Position numbers and translations under genes: made by a program. 64,000 nucleotides of DNA. It comes from Acidovorax soli. GTDB taxonomy: Bacteria > Pseudomonadota > Gammaproteobacteria > Burkholderiales > Burkholderiaceae_C. The stretch lies in contig NZ_JACHLK010000016.1 of the NCBI RefSeq assembly GCF_014207955.1, positions 91,501-155,500 on the forward strand. The letters are read 5' to 3'. The notes under the pieces are model-generated. The model searched no databases, was not told the DNA's origin, and saw only the letters and a program-made list of their open reading frames with translations. Below, piece by piece: positions 32,890-41,854 of the stretch; positions within the stretch are counted from its first letter, which is position 1, and each line of letters begins with the position of its first letter.

Positions 32890-33138
32890 TCAGCGGCTGG
32901 TCGGGCCTGGGCCACGGCCGGCCAGGTGGCGGAAGGTGATGCGGCCCTTGGTCAGGTCGTAGGGCGACATTTCCAGCGAGACCTTGTCGCCCGCCAGGAT
33001 GCGGATGTGGTGCTTGCGCATCTTGCCGCCGGTGTAGGCAATCAGCTGGTGACCGTTGTCCAGCGTCACGCGAAAGCGCGAGTCGGGCAACACTTCGGTC
33101 ACGGAGCCTTGCATTTCAATCAGTTCTTCTTTGGCCAT
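32890..33138 (-). CDS. infA: Translation initiation factor IF-1
   Basis: 82 residues from the ATG at 33138 (MAKEELIEMQGSVTEVLPDS); a longer frame to 33156 adds MKRQEN and lacks a ribosome-binding site, whereas AGAGAA precedes the chosen ATG. The S1/OB-fold is complete: FRVTLDNGHQLIAYTGGKMR, then ILAGDKVSLEMSPYDLTKGR. The C-terminus is about ten residues longer than the 72-residue E. coli protein (RHLAGRGPGPTSR), a form common for betaproteobacterial infA copies. It binds the ribosomal A site of the 30S subunit during initiation. It is isolated from a ribosomal-protein operon here, suggesting a stand-alone or second copy. Confidence 0.95.
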   Translation of the reverse strand: MAKEELIEMQGSVTEVLPDSRFRVTLDNGHQLIAYTGGKMRKHHIRILAGDKVSLEMSPYDLTKGRITFRHLAGRGPGPTSR

Positions 33139-33342
33139 GTTCTCTTGTCTTTTCAAAAATCAAAAAATCTGGTGATCGGCACCTGAACGCTGGGGGCATC
33201 CACCACGGCCGATGCAGCGTGGTCGGGCTCGACACACGGTGCGTTGCGGGCGGTGGGAGTCGCTGCACCCGGGGCGCAGATCAGGCAGAGGGCCGGGGAG
33301 ACGGCTTCAATGGACAGGCAGAGCGCTGTGCAGAGCCTGTCG

Positions 33343-33348
33343 ATTGTA
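33343..33348 (-). promoter_or_regulatory. Probable -10 element of infA
   Basis: TACAAT on the minus strand, in the 277-bp gap between infA and the HPP-CBS gene, is the best -10 match. It implies a leader of about 200 nt before infA. No convincing -35 hexamer at 16-18 bp was found. No other gene was seen in this gap. Confidence 0.4.
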
Positions 33349-33415
33349 CCGCGATGTACCCGCCCTTGCCTATGGCGCAGGCGCCGCAGTGTCGCGGCGC
33401 GGCACCAGGGGGCCG

Positions 33416-34663
33416 TCAGGCCGCGGGATCCCGGCCCTGCACGGCCACTTCCAGCGTGCGCACCAGGTCGGTCTGGGTGATGATGCCCACCAGATGCCCG
33501 CCCTCGTCGACGATGGGGATGTGGTGGTGCCCGCCCTGCGAGAACAGCGGCACCAGGTCCATGGCGTGCTGGGCCACGCGCGCCACCTGCACAGGGTGCG
33601 ACATGATCTCGCCCACGCGGGACGGCTGGCCGCCGCGGCCCTTGACGAGGGCGCGCAGGCGCTGGCCCAGGCCTTCGTGCAGGTCGAGGTTGGCCAGGCG
33701 CATGAAGTCGGCCACCGTGACAATGCCCACCACCTGCCGATCCGCATCCACCACGGGCAGGGCCTTGATCTTCTCCAGGCGCATCAAGGTCCATGCCTCC
33801 TTGAGCGACACCCCCTGCTCCACCGCCATGGCCGGCCGGGACATGATGTCCACGCAGCGCACATCGCCCAGCGTGCGCTGGAAGGCGGCACGGCCCGCCA
33901 GCTCCAGCAGCCCCTCCAGGTCGGCGCGGCTCACATCCAGCACCTGGTTGTAGTGCGCGAGGGCCGCATCCACGTCCGATGCCGCAAAAGCCCCCTTGGC
34001 CACGGCCGTGCGCGCCGGCGACTGCTGCGGGTGCGGGTAGCGGCGCCCGGTCAGGCTGTTGTAGACCACCCCCGCCAGCAGCAGCACCAGCACGTTGAAG
34101 AGGACCGGAAACACCGCCAGGTGCAGGCCATCGCTGGCCGTCAGCACCACGTACAGCGCCATGGAACCGCCGGGCGGGTGCAGGCAGCGCAGTGGCACCA
34201 TGAGCGCAATGGCCAGGCCCACGGCCAGCGCGCCCGCCACGGCCGGGTCGGGCACCAGCGCGGCACACCCGGCCCCCACCAGGGCCGACAGGGTGCTGCC
34301 GCCCAGCACCGGCCAGGGCTGGGCCAGCGGGCTCGAGGGCATGCCAAACACCAGCACGGCGCTGGCGCCCAGCGCGCCCAGCATCCAGGGCCCATGGGCA
34401 TGGCCTCCACCCACCCACCAGCGGCTGAGCACTGCCGTCAGGAAGATGCCCAGCACCGCCCCCACGATGAAGCGCAGATGCTCGCGGCCATCGATACCCA
34501 GCGGGGCCGGCCAGAAGTGGCGCAGCCAGCGCACGATGCGCACGCGCGCCGGCAAGCGGGGCACTGGGGCCCGCGGGGTCGGGGATGGGGGTGGATCGGA
34601 CTCCGGTGCAGGAGCAGAAGGCAGGGGTGGCTGGGGCGATGGTGCAGACATGGGACGGAACAT
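33416..34663 (-). CDS. HPP-family membrane protein with two CBS domains
   Basis: 415 residues (ATG at 34663; ATG at 34651 is possible). After a Pro-rich cytoplasmic start, an HPP domain spans about residues 55-210 with four to five membrane helices and the name-giving HPPGG motif in LRCLHPPGGSMALYVVLTAS. Two CBS modules follow: VDIMSRPAMAVEQGVSLKEA with IKALPVVDADRQVVGIVTVA, and GEIMSHPVQVARVAQHAMDL with HHHIPIVDEGGHLVGIITQT. CBS pairs bind adenine nucleotides and gate transporters. HPP proteins of other bacteria have been linked to nitrite transport, but the substrate here is unknown. Confidence 0.92.
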   Translation of the reverse strand: MFRPMSAPSPQPPLPSAPAPESDPPPSPTPRAPVPRLPARVRIVRWLRHFWPAPLGIDGREHLRFIVGAVLGIFLTAVLSRWWVGGGHAHGPWMLGALGASAVLVFGMPSSPLAQPWPVLGGSTLSALVGAGCAALVPDPAVAGALAVGLAIALMVPLRCLHPPGGSMALYVVLTASDGLHLAVFPVLFNVLVLLLAGVVYNSLTGRRYPHPQQSPARTAVAKGAFAASDVDAALAHYNQVLDVSRADLEGLLELAGRAAFQRTLGDVRCVDIMSRPAMAVEQGVSLKEAWTLMRLEKIKALPVVDADRQVVGIVTVADFMRLANLDLHEGLGQRLRALVKGRGGQPSRVGEIMSHPVQVARVAQHAMDLVPLFSQGGHHHIPIVDEGGHLVGIITQTDLVRTLEVAVQGRDPAA

Positions 34664-35066
34664 TCACACACGGGCAGGCACGGCCCCTGCCGCCCAGGAT
34701 GCCGAACACATGCCATGCTGCATGCAGCCCTCCATTTTGCCGGGGACTGGCCCGCCATGCACCAAGCGGGTGCAAGCCAGCCATGGCAGGATGGGCAAGA
34801 AGCCGCTCGCCCTATGCTCGAAACTACCTAGCTCCCGGGGGCAAACAGCCACCCAAGGCCTCAAAAACATGATCTATACTGCATGCACACCGATGTAAAT
34901 GCAGTTTACTTCATCTCACTTCTGGAGCCATCAGCGCCATCAAACATGGCTCTCGCGGCCCCGAAAGGACCTCTGCATGCCTGCACCGGTACGGGTAAGC
35001 CATAGGTTTTCAGTACAGGGGCTTGGAGTTAAATTACTTTAAGCCTAAACAAAGGAGACACTCCCC
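34664..35066. other. Intergenic region between HPP-CBS gene and liv-type operon
   Basis: 403 bp without a credible gene; a 68-codon minus-strand frame at 34664-34870 has no homology and no ribosome-binding site. It contains the divergent promoters. At 34878-34905 a 7-bp inverted repeat (ACTGCAT/ATGCAGT, 14-nt spacer) sits in AT-rich sequence. AAAGGAGA at 35051-35058 is the strong ribosome-binding site of the binding-protein gene. Confidence 0.6.
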
Positions 35067-36254
35067 ATGACCACTCGCCGCCTTGTCATCAGCCGCAGCG
35101 CAGCCCTTGTCGGCGCCGCCTCCACGGGCCTGCTGCTGCCCTCCATCGTGCGGGCCCAGAGCGGCAAGGTGCGCGTGGGCTTCATGCTGCCTTATACGGG
35201 CACCTTTGCCCAGTTGGGTGTGGCCATCGAGAACGGTGTGCGCATGGCCATCGACCAGCAGGGCGGCAAGCTCGGCGGGCGCGAGATCGAGTGGTTCAAG
35301 GTGGACGATGAGTCCGAACCCAGCAAGGGCGTGGAAAACGCCAGCAAGCTGGTGCAGCGTGACAAGGTGGATGTGCTGATCGGCACCGTGCACTCGGGCG
35401 TGCAGATGGGCATCCAGAAGGTGGCGCGCGACACCGGTGTGCTCAACCTGATTCCCAATGCCGGCGTGCATGCCGCCACGCGCGCGCTGTGCGCCCCCAA
35501 CGTGTTCCGCACCTCGTTCAGCAACTCCCAGCCCACGCTGGCGCTGGGCAAGGCCATGGTCGAGAAGGGCCACAAGAAGGCCGTCTGGATCACCTGGAAG
35601 TACGCTGCCGGCGACGAGGCCTTCGAAGGCTTCAAGCAAAGCTACACAGCTGCGGGCGGCACCATCGTGAAGGAGTTGGGCCTGCCTTTCCCCAACGTGG
35701 AGTTCCAGGCACTGCTGACCGAGATCGCGGCCCTCAAGCCCGATGCCGTGGCCTGCTTCTTCGCCGGTGGCGGCGCGGCCAAGTTCATCAAGGACTATGC
35801 GGCCGCCGGCCTCAAGGACAAGATCCCGCTGTACGGCTCGGGCTTCCTGACCGAAGGCGTGCTGGATGCGGCCGGCCCGGCGGCCGACGGCATCATCACC
35901 ACCATGCACTACAGCGACTCGCTGGAGACGCCGCGCAACAAGCAGTTCCGCCTGGAATACGCCAAGACCTTCCGCAGCCAGCCCGATGTGTATGCCGTGC
36001 AGGGCTATGACACCGGCCTGCTGCTGGTGCAGGGCGCCAATGCCGTCAAGGGTGATATGGCCGCCAAGCCCGCGCTGTACAAGGCGCTGGAGAGCGCCGT
36101 GATCGACAGCCCGCGCGGCAAGTGGACCATGAGCAAGGCCCACAACCCCGTGCAGGACATCTACCTGCGCGTGGTCGAGAACAAGGAAAACAAGGTGGTC
36201 GGCGTGGCCGCCAAGGCCCTCTCTGACAGCGGAGCAGGCTGCCGCATGGCGTAA
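35067..36254 (+). CDS. Branched-chain-amino-acid/amide-type ABC substrate-binding protein
   Basis: 395 residues. The signal peptide MTTRRLVISRSAALVGAAST carries an RR pair and could use the Tat route; cleavage is expected after IVRAQ. The mature protein is a Peripla_BP_6 type I binding protein: KVRVGFMLPYTGTFAQLGVA, then VDVLIGTVHSGVQMG and DAVACFFAGGGAAKFIKDYA. Ligands of this family include branched-chain amino acids, amides, urea and aromatic acids. It heads the operon with the LivHMGF-type genes downstream. Confidence 0.93.
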   Translation: MTTRRLVISRSAALVGAASTGLLLPSIVRAQSGKVRVGFMLPYTGTFAQLGVAIENGVRMAIDQQGGKLGGREIEWFKVDDESEPSKGVENASKLVQRDKVDVLIGTVHSGVQMGIQKVARDTGVLNLIPNAGVHAATRALCAPNVFRTSFSNSQPTLALGKAMVEKGHKKAVWITWKYAAGDEAFEGFKQSYTAAGGTIVKELGLPFPNVEFQALLTEIAALKPDAVACFFAGGGAAKFIKDYAAAGLKDKIPLYGSGFLTEGVLDAAGPAADGIITTMHYSDSLETPRNKQFRLEYAKTFRSQPDVYAVQGYDTGLLLVQGANAVKGDMAAKPALYKALESAVIDSPRGKWTMSKAHNPVQDIYLRVVENKENKVVGVAAKALSDSGAGCRMA

Positions 36255-36394
36255 CACGGTGGCCGCTGGCGACAGGCACCTGCCTGCGCCGCCTTGGCCC
36301 TGCGGGATTTGACACAATGGAATTGCCTGTCGGTATGGCAGGCCAGTCCTTCGTGCGCCCGGACTTTGCGGCCACCCTCTGGATTCATCCCTCC

Positions 36395-37033
36395 ATGACC
36401 CTCAGTACCTACCTGCTCTACCTGGCCGCCGTGGCCCTGCTCGTACTCTCGCCCGGCCCGACCATGCTGATGTGCATGACCACCTCGCTGCAGCACGGCC
36501 CGCGCAAGGCCATGGCCGCCGCGGCGGGCAGCGTCAGCGCGGTGCTGGGCACCATGCTGCTGTCGGCCCTGGGGCTGGGTGCCCTGCTCGCTGCGTCCGA
36601 AACCGCCTTCTGGATCCTCAAGGCCGCGGGCGCGGCCTACCTGATCTGGCTCGGTATCAAGACCTTCCGCAGCCAGGGCACCGTGTTCGACCAGATGCCC
36701 GAGGGCGCCACGGCGGCGCCCGCCGTGCCTGCCCACCGGCTGTTCGTGCAGGGTCTGATCGTGGGCGGCAGCAACCCCAAGGCCATCCTGTTCTTCACCG
36801 CCTTCTTCCCGCAGTTCCTGAACCCTGCGCTGTCCTTTGCGCCGCAGTTCGCCATCCTGGCCGCGACCTTCGTGGCCTTCGAGTTCACGGTGCTCACGCT
36901 GTGCGCCCTGGGCGTGGCCCGGCTGGCTCCGGCCCTGCGCTCGGGCAACCGCATGCGCTGGTTCAACCGCATCTCGGGCGGGCTGTTCACCCTGATGGGA
37001 TCGCTGCTGCTGGTCACGCGCCGGGCGGCCTGA
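36395..37033 (+). CDS. LysE/RhtB-family exporter inside the liv-type operon
   Basis: 212 residues from the ATG at 36395 (MTLSTYLLYLAAVALLVLSP). An upstream frame to 36317 reads soluble residues and is rejected. The signature SPGPTMLMCMTTSLQHGPRK and the repeat GSNPKAILFFTAFFPQFLNP are diagnostic. Six hydrophobic helices are visible. The family exports amino acids. Its position between the binding-protein and permease genes of an importer is unusual; it may prevent over-accumulation of the imported solute or simply be inserted. Confidence 0.93.
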   Translation: MTLSTYLLYLAAVALLVLSPGPTMLMCMTTSLQHGPRKAMAAAAGSVSAVLGTMLLSALGLGALLAASETAFWILKAAGAAYLIWLGIKTFRSQGTVFDQMPEGATAAPAVPAHRLFVQGLIVGGSNPKAILFFTAFFPQFLNPALSFAPQFAILAATFVAFEFTVLTLCALGVARLAPALRSGNRMRWFNRISGGLFTLMGSLLLVTRRAA

Positions 37034-37064
37034 AACCCACCATCGCCATTCTTTGCACGCCACC

Positions 37065-37928
37065 ATGGACTTCGCCACCTTTTTGATCCAGTTGCTCAAC
37101 GGCGTGCAGTACGGCCTTCTGCTGTTCATGCTGGCGGCCGGTCTCACGCTGATCTTCGGCATCATGGGCGTGGTGAACCTGGCGCACGGCAGCTTCTACA
37201 TGCTGGGCGCCTACCTGGCGTATTCGCTGTCGGGGCACTTCGGCAGCCTCACGCTGGCCATCCTGGGCGGGGCCGTGCTGGCCGTGGCCTTCGGCCTGGC
37301 GCTCGAATGGCTGCTGTTTCGCCACTTCTACCACCGCGACCACCTGGACCAGGTGCTGCTGACCTTCGGGCTGATCTACATCTTCGAGGAGCTGCGCTCC
37401 ATCCTCTGGGGCGACGATGTGCACGGCGTGGCCATTCCGAAGCTGCTGGACTGGTCCATTCCGCTCACAGACACCCTGTCCTACCCGGTCTACCGCCTGT
37501 TCATCTCGGGCGTGTGCATCGTGCTGGCGGTGGCCCTGTATCTGCTCATCTCCAAGACCCGGCTGGGCATGAAGATCCGCGCGGGCGCCTTCAACCGCGA
37601 CATGGCCGAATCGCTGGGCGTCAACATCAAGCTCATCCATGCCATCGTGTTCGCTCTGGGCGTGGGCCTGGCGGCCATGGCCGGCATGGTGGCCGCGCCG
37701 GTTTCCAGCGTCTACCCCAACATGGGCTCCTCGGTGCTCATCATGTGCTTCGTGGTGGTGGTCATCGGTGGCATCGGATCGGTGCGCGGAGCCCTCATCG
37801 CGGCGCTGCTGGTGGGCCTGGTGGACACCTTCGGTAAGGTGCTGCTGCCCTCTGTGGCCGGCATGCTGGTCTACATGCTGATGGCCGCCGTGCTGCTCTG
37901 GAAACCCGAAGGCCTGTTCAAGCAATGA
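37065..37928 (+). CDS. ABC transporter permease, LivH type
   Basis: 287 residues, about eight membrane helices. It starts MDFATFLIQLLNGVQYGLLL and has the LivH signatures LTLIFGIMGVVNLAHGSFYM and AAPVSSVYPNMGSSVLIMCF. An EAA-like loop for ATPase contact is seen in NRDMAESLGVNIKLIHAIVF. With the LivM-type permease it forms the membrane channel of the importer. The ATG at 37065 is preferred over 37053, which would add only four residues. Confidence 0.95.
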   Translation: MDFATFLIQLLNGVQYGLLLFMLAAGLTLIFGIMGVVNLAHGSFYMLGAYLAYSLSGHFGSLTLAILGGAVLAVAFGLALEWLLFRHFYHRDHLDQVLLTFGLIYIFEELRSILWGDDVHGVAIPKLLDWSIPLTDTLSYPVYRLFISGVCIVLAVALYLLISKTRLGMKIRAGAFNRDMAESLGVNIKLIHAIVFALGVGLAAMAGMVAAPVSSVYPNMGSSVLIMCFVVVVIGGIGSVRGALIAALLVGLVDTFGKVLLPSVAGMLVYMLMAAVLLWKPEGLFKQ

Positions 37929-37983
37929 TGACGACTTACCCAACGATGCGCCCCGCGCCCTGCCCGAAGAAAGGGGCCACCGC

Positions 37984-38976
37984 ATGAGCGCCCCCCGCAC
38001 CAACCTGGAGGTGCTGCCGCGCAGCGTGCAGTTCGTGCTCGTGCTCGGCCTGGTGGCCCTGCTGGCCTTTCCCTTCGTGGGCAGCGATTTCTATGTGCAG
38101 ATGGTCACGCGCATGATGATCATGGCGATCTTCGCAATGAGCCTGGACCTGCTGCAGGGCGTGACCGGCCTGGTTTCGCTGGGCCATGCGGCCTACTTCG
38201 GCGTGGCGGGCTATGCGCTGGCCTTCCTCACGCCGGCCGATGCGCCGGTGAGCCTGTGGTGGACACTGCCGGCCGCGGTGGCGGGCTCGGCCCTGGTGGC
38301 CCTGGTCATCGGCTTCTTCGTGGTCCGCACGCACGGCATCTACTTCATCATGGTGACCATGGCGTTCGCGCAGATGCTGTTCTACCTGTTCTTCGACAAC
38401 AAGCCCCTGGGCGGCTCGGACGGCATCTACATCAACTTCCGCCCCGATGCCTCGGTGTTCGGCTGGCTGCCGTTCGACCTGGAGGGGCGCCGCACCTTCT
38501 ACTACTTCACGCTGGCCATGGTGGTGCTGGTCTACGCAGGCCTGCGCCGCCTGCTGTGGAGCCCCCTGGGCCGGGCGTTGTCGGGCATCCGCGTCAACGA
38601 GCACCGCATGCGCGCCATGGGCTTTTCCACCTTCGGCTACAAGCTCACCGCCTTCACGGTGGCCGGTGCCCTGGCAGGGCTGGCAGGCTACCTCTGGGGT
38701 GCACAGACGGGCTATGTGAACCCCGAGCTGATGGGCTTTCACATGAGTGCACACGCCATCATGATGGTCATCCTGGGCGGCATGGGCAACTTCGCAGGCG
38801 CCATCGTCGGGGCCTTCGCGTTTGAGTACCTGCTGCATGTGTTCAAGGACATCACCAAGCACTGGCAGTTGCTGATGGGCAGCTTCATCGTGCTGGTGGT
38901 GCTGGTGGCACCGCGCGGCCTGCTGGGGTTGCTGGTGCGCCTGCGCGCAGCCAAGGGAGGAGCCAATCATGGCTGA
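37984..38976 (+). CDS. ABC transporter permease, LivM type
   Basis: 330 residues, eight to ten membrane helices. LivM hallmarks are DLLQGVTGLVSLGHAAYFGV near residue 48 and the loop SGIRVNEHRMRAMGFSTFGY near residue 205, followed by HAIMMVILGGMGNFAGAIVG. It pairs with the LivH-type permease. GAAAGG upstream of the ATG acts as ribosome-binding site. Its end overlaps the next gene by 8 bp. Confidence 0.95.
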   Translation: MSAPRTNLEVLPRSVQFVLVLGLVALLAFPFVGSDFYVQMVTRMMIMAIFAMSLDLLQGVTGLVSLGHAAYFGVAGYALAFLTPADAPVSLWWTLPAAVAGSALVALVIGFFVVRTHGIYFIMVTMAFAQMLFYLFFDNKPLGGSDGIYINFRPDASVFGWLPFDLEGRRTFYYFTLAMVVLVYAGLRRLLWSPLGRALSGIRVNEHRMRAMGFSTFGYKLTAFTVAGALAGLAGYLWGAQTGYVNPELMGFHMSAHAIMMVILGGMGNFAGAIVGAFAFEYLLHVFKDITKHWQLLMGSFIVLVVLVAPRGLLGLLVRLRAAKGGANHG

Positions 38977-39754
38977 TACCCCCCACGAAGTCCTGCTGTC
39001 GGCCCGCAAGATCACCAAGCGCTTCGGCGGCCTGGCCGCCGTGAACGGCGTCTCGGTGGACCTGTGGCGCGGCCGCATCCACGCGGTGATCGGGCCCAAC
39101 GGCGCGGGCAAGTCCACGCTGACCAACCTGCTCTCGGGCGACCTGCCACCCTCCGACGGCGCGATCCACCTGGGCAGCACCGACGTGACGGGCTGGGCCT
39201 CCGAGCGCATCTCGCGCCAGGGCCTCGGCCGCAGCTACCAAAAGACCAATATCTTCCTGCCCTTCAGCGTGCACGAGAACGTGCGCCTGGCCGCCCAGTC
39301 GCGCGATGCGCAGCAGCCCTGGAACCCGCTGCGCTGGTGGCGCGACACGCGCCGCGCCGGCGCACACAACCGTGCCAGCAGCGAGCGCGTGGACCGGGCC
39401 ATCGAACTGGCGGGCCTTGAGGCGCGGCGCGATGCCATCGCCGGCACCATGAGCCATGGCGAGCAGCGCCAGCTCGAGATCGCCATGACCCTGGCGACCG
39501 AGCCCCAGGTGCTGCTGCTCGACGAACCCCTGGCCGGCATGGGTGTGGCCGAAGCCGAGCGCATGGTGCAGCTCTTGCTGCGCATCAAGCCCGGCCACGC
39601 GATGATGCTGGTGGAGCACGACATGGACGCCGTGTTCGCCTTGGCCGACCACCTGACGGTGATGGTCAACGGCGAGGCCATCGCCAGCGGCACACCGCCC
39701 GAAGTGCGCGCCGACGCGAAAGTGCAATCGGCCTACCTCGGCGAGGAACACTGA
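38969..39754 (+). CDS. ABC transporter ATP-binding protein, LivG type
   Basis: 261 residues. Walker A GPNGAGKST at 42-50, the LivG-specific RQGLGRSYQKTNIFLPFSVH, signature MSHGEQRQLEIAMTL, Walker B VLLLDEPLAGM and the H-loop MMLVEHDMDAVFALAD. The signature reads SHGEQ instead of SGGQQ, common in this subfamily. It overlaps the LivM-type gene by 8 bp and ends 1 bp before the LivF-type start. Confidence 0.95.
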   Translation: MADTPHEVLLSARKITKRFGGLAAVNGVSVDLWRGRIHAVIGPNGAGKSTLTNLLSGDLPPSDGAIHLGSTDVTGWASERISRQGLGRSYQKTNIFLPFSVHENVRLAAQSRDAQQPWNPLRWWRDTRRAGAHNRASSERVDRAIELAGLEARRDAIAGTMSHGEQRQLEIAMTLATEPQVLLLDEPLAGMGVAEAERMVQLLLRIKPGHAMMLVEHDMDAVFALADHLTVMVNGEAIASGTPPEVRADAKVQSAYLGEEH

Positions 39755-39755
39755 C

Positions 39756-40481
39756 ATGGCTCAGCAGCAGCACCCTCCCCTCATCGAGGCCCGCGGCCTC
39801 AACACCTTCTACGGCGCCAGCCACATCCTGCACGGCGTGGACTTCACCGTGGGCCGGGCCGAGACCATCGGCCTCATGGGCCGCAACGGCATGGGCAAGA
39901 GCACGCTGCTCAAGTCCGTGATGGGCCTGGTCAAGCCGCGCTCGGGCAGTGTGAGCGTGGCCGGGCGCGAGACCACGGGCCGCCCGCCCTACGAGGTGGC
40001 GCGCCTGGGGATTGCCTATGTGCCCGAAGGGCGCGGCATCTTCGGCAACCTGAGCGTGGTCGAGAACCTGCAGATGGCCGCGCGCGCCGGCACGCGCGGC
40101 CAGCGCGACTGGACCTACGAGCGCGTGCTGGAGACCTTTCCGCGCCTCAAGGAGCGCCTGGGGCATGGCGGCCAGCAACTGAGCGGCGGCGAGCAGCAGA
40201 TGCTGACCATCGGCCGTGCGCTGATGACCAACCCCGACGTGCTCATCCTCGACGAGGCCACCGAGGGCCTGGCCCCGCTGATCGCACGCGAGATCTGGCG
40301 CATCTGCAGCCTCATCAAGGCCAGCGGCATCAGCAGCGTGATCGTGGACAAGAACTGGAAGCACGTCACGCAGATCACCGACCGCAACGTCATCCTGGTC
40401 AAGGGCCAGGTGGTGTTCGAAGGCAGTTCGGAGACCTTGTGCGCCCAGCCCCAGTTGCTGGAGCAGTACCTGGGCGTGTAG
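39756..40481 (+). CDS. ABC transporter ATP-binding protein, LivF type
   Basis: 241 residues. Walker A GRNGMGKST at 42-50, Q-loop region IAYVPEGRGIFGNLSVVENL, signature LSGGEQQMLTIGRALMTNPD and Walker B LILDEATEGL. The H-loop position reads VIVDKNWKHVTQ: the usual His after the fifth strand (xxVEQN/H) is replaced by Lys-Asn, as in many LivF proteins. It is the last gene of the importer operon. Confidence 0.95.
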   Translation: MAQQQHPPLIEARGLNTFYGASHILHGVDFTVGRAETIGLMGRNGMGKSTLLKSVMGLVKPRSGSVSVAGRETTGRPPYEVARLGIAYVPEGRGIFGNLSVVENLQMAARAGTRGQRDWTYERVLETFPRLKERLGHGGQQLSGGEQQMLTIGRALMTNPDVLILDEATEGLAPLIAREIWRICSLIKASGISSVIVDKNWKHVTQITDRNVILVKGQVVFEGSSETLCAQPQLLEQYLGV

Positions 40482-40587
40482 GCACCCCGCGATCCCGCAG
40501 GGAAACGTGAACAGTTTCTCGGCCAGGGCCGGTGAGCACGCTAGGTGGCGCCCGGGCAGGGCTGCATTGCCTTAGCATCCGGCCACC

Positions 40588-41802
40588 ATGCCCCCTGCCC
40601 TCGCCATCTTTCTCTCTATCCTCGCGGCCCTGGTGCTGCTCAACACCTGGGCCACGCGGCGTGTGCTGCGCAGCGCGGAGTTCGGCAACCGCAAGGCCCT
40701 GATGGTGATGGGCATCTGGATCCTGCCCTTCCTGGGGGCCTTCATGGCACGCTACCAGTTTGCACCGCCGGTGGATTCTGCGCCTGCGCCAGACTCCCTG
40801 CCCGGCCACGACGGCGAGCAGCCCCCGGCGCCCGAGGTGCTGCGCATCGCCGGCCTGCCACCCTTCGAGCTGCTGGACCACCTGAGCGCCCCCGCCGACC
40901 TGCCGCGCATGGACTGGCAGGCACTCGGCGCATGGGCCGGCCAGGCCGAGAGCCCCGCGACGGCCACCGAGGCCATTGAACAAGGGCGCCGCGCCTGGCT
41001 GCTGCACCTGCGCGATACCATCGGCCCGCACATGCACCTGCACGAGGGCCAGGACGTGCTCATCCTGTCGCCACTGGAGCCATCGGTCGTGCAGGCCATG
41101 GCCGGCTATGTGGGCAAGACGCGCCAGCGCATCGCGCGCGTGCTCGACGGCGTGGCGCGCTTTCAGCCCGGCGAGAAAAGCGTGCTGCTGGTGCTCGAAA
41201 GCGAGGAGCTGTATTACCACTACGTGGGCCAGTTCTACCCCGATGGCGGCGAGTTCGCCTTCAGCGGCGGCATGTTCATCCACGATGGCTGCCCGCATTT
41301 CGTGGTCGTGCAGGCCGACCTGTCTGCCATCGAGCCCGTGATCGCGCACGAGCTCACGCACAGCGCGCTGTCGTACCTGCGCCTGCCCACCTGGCTCGAC
41401 GAGGGCCTGGCCGTGAACACCGAGCACCGCATCGCCGGTGCCGGCCGCCCGGCCCAGTCCGCCCAGGCCATGCACCAGCGCCACCAGGCGTTCTGGAATG
41501 CCGAGCGCATGCAGGAATTCTGGTCGGGCGATTCGTTCCAGCGCACGGACGAGGGCAACCAGCTGTCCTATGACCTGGCCCGCATCGCCGTGGCGCAACT
41601 GGCGAGCGACTGGCCTGCCTTCAGCCGTTTTGCCACCAGCGCCCGGCGCAGCGATGCCGGTGCCGAAGCCGCCTCCAGCGCCCTGGGCATCGACCTGGGC
41701 GCCTATGTCGGCACGCTGGTGCAGTCCTCCGAGGACTGGACACCCCGCCCCCATACCTGGAGCACACAACGAGCACAACAGGCTGCACACCTACATTTTT
41801 GA
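40588..41802 (+). CDS. Membrane-anchored HExxH metalloprotease-like protein
   Basis: 404 residues. Two N-terminal hydrophobic segments at about 3-20 (ALAIFLSILAALVLLNTW) and 40-56 (VMGIWILPFLGAFMA) anchor the protein. The soluble part has a zinc motif His254-Glu255-Leu-Thr-His258, with Glu272 in WLDEG as the likely third ligand, the HExxH-x13-E spacing of gluzincins. No characterised family is recognised beyond that. It lies alone between the liv-type operon and psd, 52 bp before the latter, so co-transcription with psd is possible. Substrate and topology are unknown. Confidence 0.75.
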   Translation: MPPALAIFLSILAALVLLNTWATRRVLRSAEFGNRKALMVMGIWILPFLGAFMARYQFAPPVDSAPAPDSLPGHDGEQPPAPEVLRIAGLPPFELLDHLSAPADLPRMDWQALGAWAGQAESPATATEAIEQGRRAWLLHLRDTIGPHMHLHEGQDVLILSPLEPSVVQAMAGYVGKTRQRIARVLDGVARFQPGEKSVLLVLESEELYYHYVGQFYPDGGEFAFSGGMFIHDGCPHFVVVQADLSAIEPVIAHELTHSALSYLRLPTWLDEGLAVNTEHRIAGAGRPAQSAQAMHQRHQAFWNAERMQEFWSGDSFQRTDEGNQLSYDLARIAVAQLASDWPAFSRFATSARRSDAGAEAASSALGIDLGAYVGTLVQSSEDWTPRPHTWSTQRAQQAAHLHF

Positions 41803-41854
41803 GTGGATGGCATCAGTAGAATGGCCCGCACCCTTTTCGCAGGATCTTCCAACA

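Noticed and set aside
33153..34784. 543-codon minus-strand frame overlapping the HPP-CBS gene
   Set aside because: Different frame from the HPP-CBS protein, low-complexity Gly/Ala/Arg translation.
34664..34870. 68-codon minus-strand frame
   Set aside because: No homology, no ribosome-binding site, Trp/Cys-rich translation.
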